Below, piece by piece: positions 60,132 to 64,000 of a DNA stretch of 64,000 bases. The stretch is taken from contig OX328125.1 in assembly GCA_946811695.1 (NCBI GenBank), positions 35,759,751 through 35,823,750 of the forward strand, in the 5' to 3' direction. The translations under genes were made by a program, and so were the position numbers. Each line of letters begins with the position of its first letter. The stretch's first letter is position 1. Under the pieces are notes generated by a model. The model searched no databases, was not told the DNA's origin, and saw nothing but the letters and a program-made list of their open reading frames with translations. The stretch comes from Gonocerus acuteangulatus (taxonomy: Eukaryota > Arthropoda > Insecta > Hemiptera > Coreidae).

Positions 60132-63100
60132 GTTAAATAATTTGCATAAATACAGATTTAACTCGAAATACATTAGGTTAAAAGTAGAACGAACATTTTT
60201 AAATTTAAGTAAAAAATGCTGATAGAATTATGACAATACTTTTCAAAATGCTATTTAAAAAGCAAATATATTTTTAATTAATTAATTCCTAGTTTGTTAT
60301 CCAAACCTTTTTTTTTTTTTATACATTCTTGGACGGAATATTGTGGGCGCCTTAAGAGTCTATGGCCAAAGTTGCGGGATTTTAACAATTAATTAAATAC
60401 TTTTCCTAAAGGTGTGCGTTCATAGTAATAGATGAACTTTTTGTGATATAATTGTTTAATATTGCAGTCATGTTGCATCATCTTGTCATTTTTCCAAATA
60501 TAGTTATTTTCTGAGACCTCTTATCAGACAGTTGATATGACATATTAATGACCTGAATATTTTAATTTTCTATAAAATTATTACAAATAAATCTTTAATA
60601 AAATACCTACAATCATATTAGATTAAATGTAAATGAAATGTGTCCAATAAGAAAAATAGAGAAAGGATATGAACCGTACTCACGATATGAGAGGGGAAAT
60701 CGACTCGGGTTTTTTGTTCGCCTTTGTCCTAAATCTGCTTTCCCCACATTTATATCTCAAGCATTACCATACGTTTTCTACGGAAAGGTCACCAAGCACA
60801 TTCTTTTCTCTCCTCGTGCCAAATACCAGCGGCAACAACGGGAACAAAGTCGATTCCTCCTTTTGATGTTATTGCTCAGAAAGAAATCTCTTAATATCAC
60901 TTTATAGAATAATATACAAGACTTTATGTAGTTCATGTAATCTTCCAAAATGTGATAATGTTACTTAGGTCTTTTTGGACTCGGATTTTTTTTTTTTTGT
61001 CAAAACATTGATGCCAAATCTATTTTATAATGAGAGGCAAAAAGTTAGCCGTAAGAAAATAAAAAAATAAAATAAATTACAGAAGAGAATAATCAAAACA
61101 GAAATCAACATTTTAGATCATAAATATGGGTTATAAGCCATTTTTTAAGTGCATATTGAGTAAAAAAAATGTTTTAACAAGTAAACAGTAGTTCTATACA
61201 GACCTTAGTTAAGAAAAATATTAACTGAAGTAAAAATGATAACGATACACATAAGCCGAGAAATAACAGAAAACTAACTGTATAAAATACTTTTTAATTG
61301 ATCAAAAAACATCGTTTGTTATTTAATATACACACGAGAAAATGTTGTATAACGTATTTTCATGATTTACAATTTTTAATAATAATGTTTCGACTATTGT
61401 TTTAAGAAATTTTTCATATTTATGTTATAGCTGAAGATCCAAATTATTTATTTGATGTGTTTCTCTTCATTGGCGATCAAAGCACAGCATCCTCTGAACC
61501 ATTCAGGTCCCGAAAATCAGACTGTTAGCCGAATATTCTCTATTCCCTGGCTTCTTATCGAATCTGTTTTATATTCTTCGTCTTCTATCAATACTAAACC
61601 GTGATTTTGCGGCCGCTAGATATGTTAAAACGCCAGCTTTATCTTGTAGCTCATTATCAGTATTTAATAGAATTTGTAGGAGAAAGCCTTCCGTCTGTGA
61701 ACATTACACCTCATGTTAACGTGCTTGCCAATTGACGGTTTATTGGTCGTTTTGAATGTTTCAGATATCTTGACTGGATGGTCAGTGGTCAATTGCGAGT
61801 TGGCCCACCGAGGAGCTTGTTAGAGTTGTAGATAGTTTTGTAAAAATACAATCCTGACTTCCGAGTCAAGGCGTCCTGACCTTCCAAACTAGCCTCTAAA
61901 GCCCTTTGGGTCTGGTCAAGGCTCGGTGGGAGAATCGATCCTTTTGAGAACTGTATTTAGAAGCAGCTTGAACCATAGGTGGCCTAGCTTAATTCGAAGC
62001 TCGATGCTTTTGAGGTTTCTCTGCCGTTTTAGGTGGTTTTAGTTTTCTGAGTGGACAGTTCTATCCTAGGAATGCCCATACAGCTCTTGTAAAATGCAAA
62101 AGGATTTGTATTTCTAGGATTTCAACGGAATCTGTTGACGAGTACAATGAAGAATTCAGTATACATTATATGTAAAGACGATTTTGGGTTGCTGAAATGA
62201 ACTAAAAATATGCCTCAGAATTACGCAATAAGAAAGAAGAGCTCTAGAACAGTTCTGTTTACTGATTAGTTACAGACATTTTCTTTGAAATTCGTGGGAT
62301 TTTGTGGGAAACGAAAAAATTGTGTTATATAGAATGATGATTGCTGGTCATCCTCCTCTATGTCCAAAAATTGAGAGTAAAATATTCAAAAAGACTCAAA
62401 CTTTTAGAGATGGACCTTCAAGGATCAGAAATTGAGATTCTAACCTTGATTGAGATCTGAGCTTCATATATGCAGACTCTATAGGCAGCCCATAAGCAAT
62501 ACAACCGAAGATACTATTGTCTTCGATTAACTAATGAAAATGGGATCTTTTGGGACGGAAGTATTAAATTCCTACGAGTAAAGTCCCGTGATCCCAAGAA
62601 GTAGGAGAAAGGAGAGGAAAAAAAAACAGATCTTCTTTTCGATTAAAATTCCCACATAAAGAACAGCAATGACACATTCAGGCATTATGTGTCACATTCT
62701 AGGACTTCTGTTAATCCTTTCTCATTTATGGTTTTCATTGTAATTAGGTTTCCTCGTGTGATGTTTGTGCAATAACCACTACAGCTAAGAGTTCTGGCTA
62801 TCTACGACAGCGTCATAAGTTTTATAACTATGTTATAGACTGCGGAAGCTAGATCCTACGTTCTTTCCCATAAGGAACGCCAGGAATTTAGACCCTCTGG
62901 AAGCAACGGCGCATTAACTGTCTCTTACACTTCCCGGATCGGCGTGGGCTGGGAGTTCAGTTTGTAAGTAATTACGCTGTAGATTTATAAGATTAGGTAA
63001 TAGCTTTAATAGACTTTAACAGCTTGTCCTCGTACCGGTTTAGCGCCTACTGTACGGTTCTCTCTCCCGTACTTAAGTTCAAATTTTATTGGTTCCCTCA

Positions 63101-63553
63101 AATTAGCGCACTTGCTACTTCAGGTTAGTCCCCAATTATATGTTAGACATTATTGAAATTGGGTAGGCCGATGTACATCGTTTTTGTTTTTTTTTTTCAA
63201 TTTCTAAAACTTTCTAATGTTCCTTTAATCGAGTTAAATTTATTTTAACTCTTCCGTACAAGCGATTGTTTGCCATATCATATTTTGTAGATAAATAAAA
63301 ATAAAAATAGTTTTAATTCTAGCAAAATTTTAATTTTTGCAATAAATGAATCCTGTATTCATATAAGACAGCTTACAATACATTCCTTGTTACATAGAAG
63401 AATAACCTCAGAGTGCTTATCGTCCACGAAATGAAGCACTTAAAATAAATAATTATAAAAGATAAATAAACTCGCTAAGTAGGGGGTTGAACCTAAAATC
63501 TTCCGTTTTTACGCTCGAATACGCATTGCCATTTACGCTTTCTAACCAAAGCA
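60132..63553. other. Intronic or intergenic DNA without recognised gene
   Basis: Contains a family-B terminus near 61,525-61,560 (TGTTAGCCGAATATTCTCTATTCCCTGGCTTCTTATC in two parts) and a decayed tRNA-like B box (GGTTCAACCCCC, minus strand) near 63,485. The open frame at 60638-60907 shows no domain. Confidence 0.4.
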
Positions 63554-63752
63554 CATGGGCGTTTATAAGAGGAGGGGTCTTAGGGTGCTGCCCCCAAAAT
63601 TTTGATTTAATCGGTTAACATGTGCCATAGAAACCTTTAAAATAAATTGAATAAGATCACTTAGTTCAGAATTTTTTTTGTGGGGTGTAATACCGTTTTA
63701 GTTTTCCATACACCAGCCCCCCCCCCGAAATTATTTCCTATATATGCCCCTG
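63554..63752 (-). mobile_element. MITE with terminal G/C homopolymers, copy 2
   Basis: Inverted relative of 55159-55387: CATGGGCGTTTATAAGAGGAGGGG at one end, CCCCCCCCCGAAATTATTTCC and ATATATGCCC at the other, with ATTGAATAAGATCACTTAGTTC in the middle. Slightly shorter. Confidence 0.65.
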
Positions 63753-64000
63753 TCATACCGTGGCAAATTCGTTCATCCAATGGAGCCAAAGCTTCTTTAG
63801 TCAGCTCAGCATCCTGTTTATCTAAAGCCTGACATTGGTATTGTCATGTGTCTACAAATTTTAATGCACTTTTACACTATGGAAGTCACTAAAAAATAAA
63901 ATCTTTTTTATTTAACCGCGAACCAGCGCTTCGAACTCTATGTCTTCTATAAGATGAATCAAGGGTCCATACATTTCCAGGGCCTAATTTTTAGGATCCA
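63753..64000. other. Non-coding DNA at window end
   Basis: Nothing recognised. Confidence 0.5.

Overview
This window is AT-rich animal DNA, almost certainly from an arthropod; a crustacean or chelicerate is possible but I cannot settle it from sequence alone. It has no bacterial-style gene layout. It has few coding bases, GT-AG introns of 10 kb or more, TA and CT microsatellites, pogo/Tigger and mariner relics, SINEs with tRNA or 5S rRNA heads, and many short elements carrying hammerhead-ribozyme-like cores. Only one host gene can be read with confidence: the 5' part of a Groucho/TLE transcriptional co-repressor on the + strand.

Groucho/TLE. Exon 30656-30753 encodes the start of the N-terminal Q (tetramerisation) domain. 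After an 11.7 kb intron come two copies of the next exon, 42425-42488 and 43730-43793. Each is 64 nt, with the same entry phase, the same exit phase and consensus splice sites. They encode 21-residue versions of the same coiled-coil segment that differ at four residues, and ten of the 17 unchanged residues use different codons. Because 64 is not a multiple of 3, a transcript with both or neither is out of frame. This is the signature of mutually exclusive exons and is the most interesting host feature here. Exon 1 and the exons after this pair were not found.

Layout. 1-15.7 kb: a palindromic hammerhead element, tRNA- and 5S-headed SINEs, two mariner relics, a CT microsatellite and a 205-bp tandem array built from what looks like a retroelement tail. 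15.7-30.6 kb: a second copy of that tail, further hammerhead elements, a Tigger remnant, GC-richer islands of unknown role and a near-perfect palindrome with two head-to-head hammerheads. 30.7-43.8 kb: the Groucho exons and introns, loaded with a nested SINE pair, a hierarchical minisatellite, MITEs, a long-TIR element and a hammerhead element flanked by a 12-bp duplication. 43.8-64 kb: presumed downstream intron with degenerate hammerheads, a full-length SINE with a 16-bp duplication, a hAT-like 766-bp element, an almost complete but frameshifted Tigger/Jerky-type transposon, a 1.18-kb tandem duplication with an internal minisatellite, a hammerhead element holding a 145-bp tandem array, and paired MITEs with G/C homopolymers.

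The recurrent theme is CTGANGA - stem II - GAAA - (C-G or T-A) - TH, the minimal type I hammerhead known from Penelope-like retroelements and retrozymes. At least seven sites keep a plausible core, several more are degenerate, and the closing pair of stem III varies between C-G and U-A among families. Ribozyme activity and element class are inferences from sequence.
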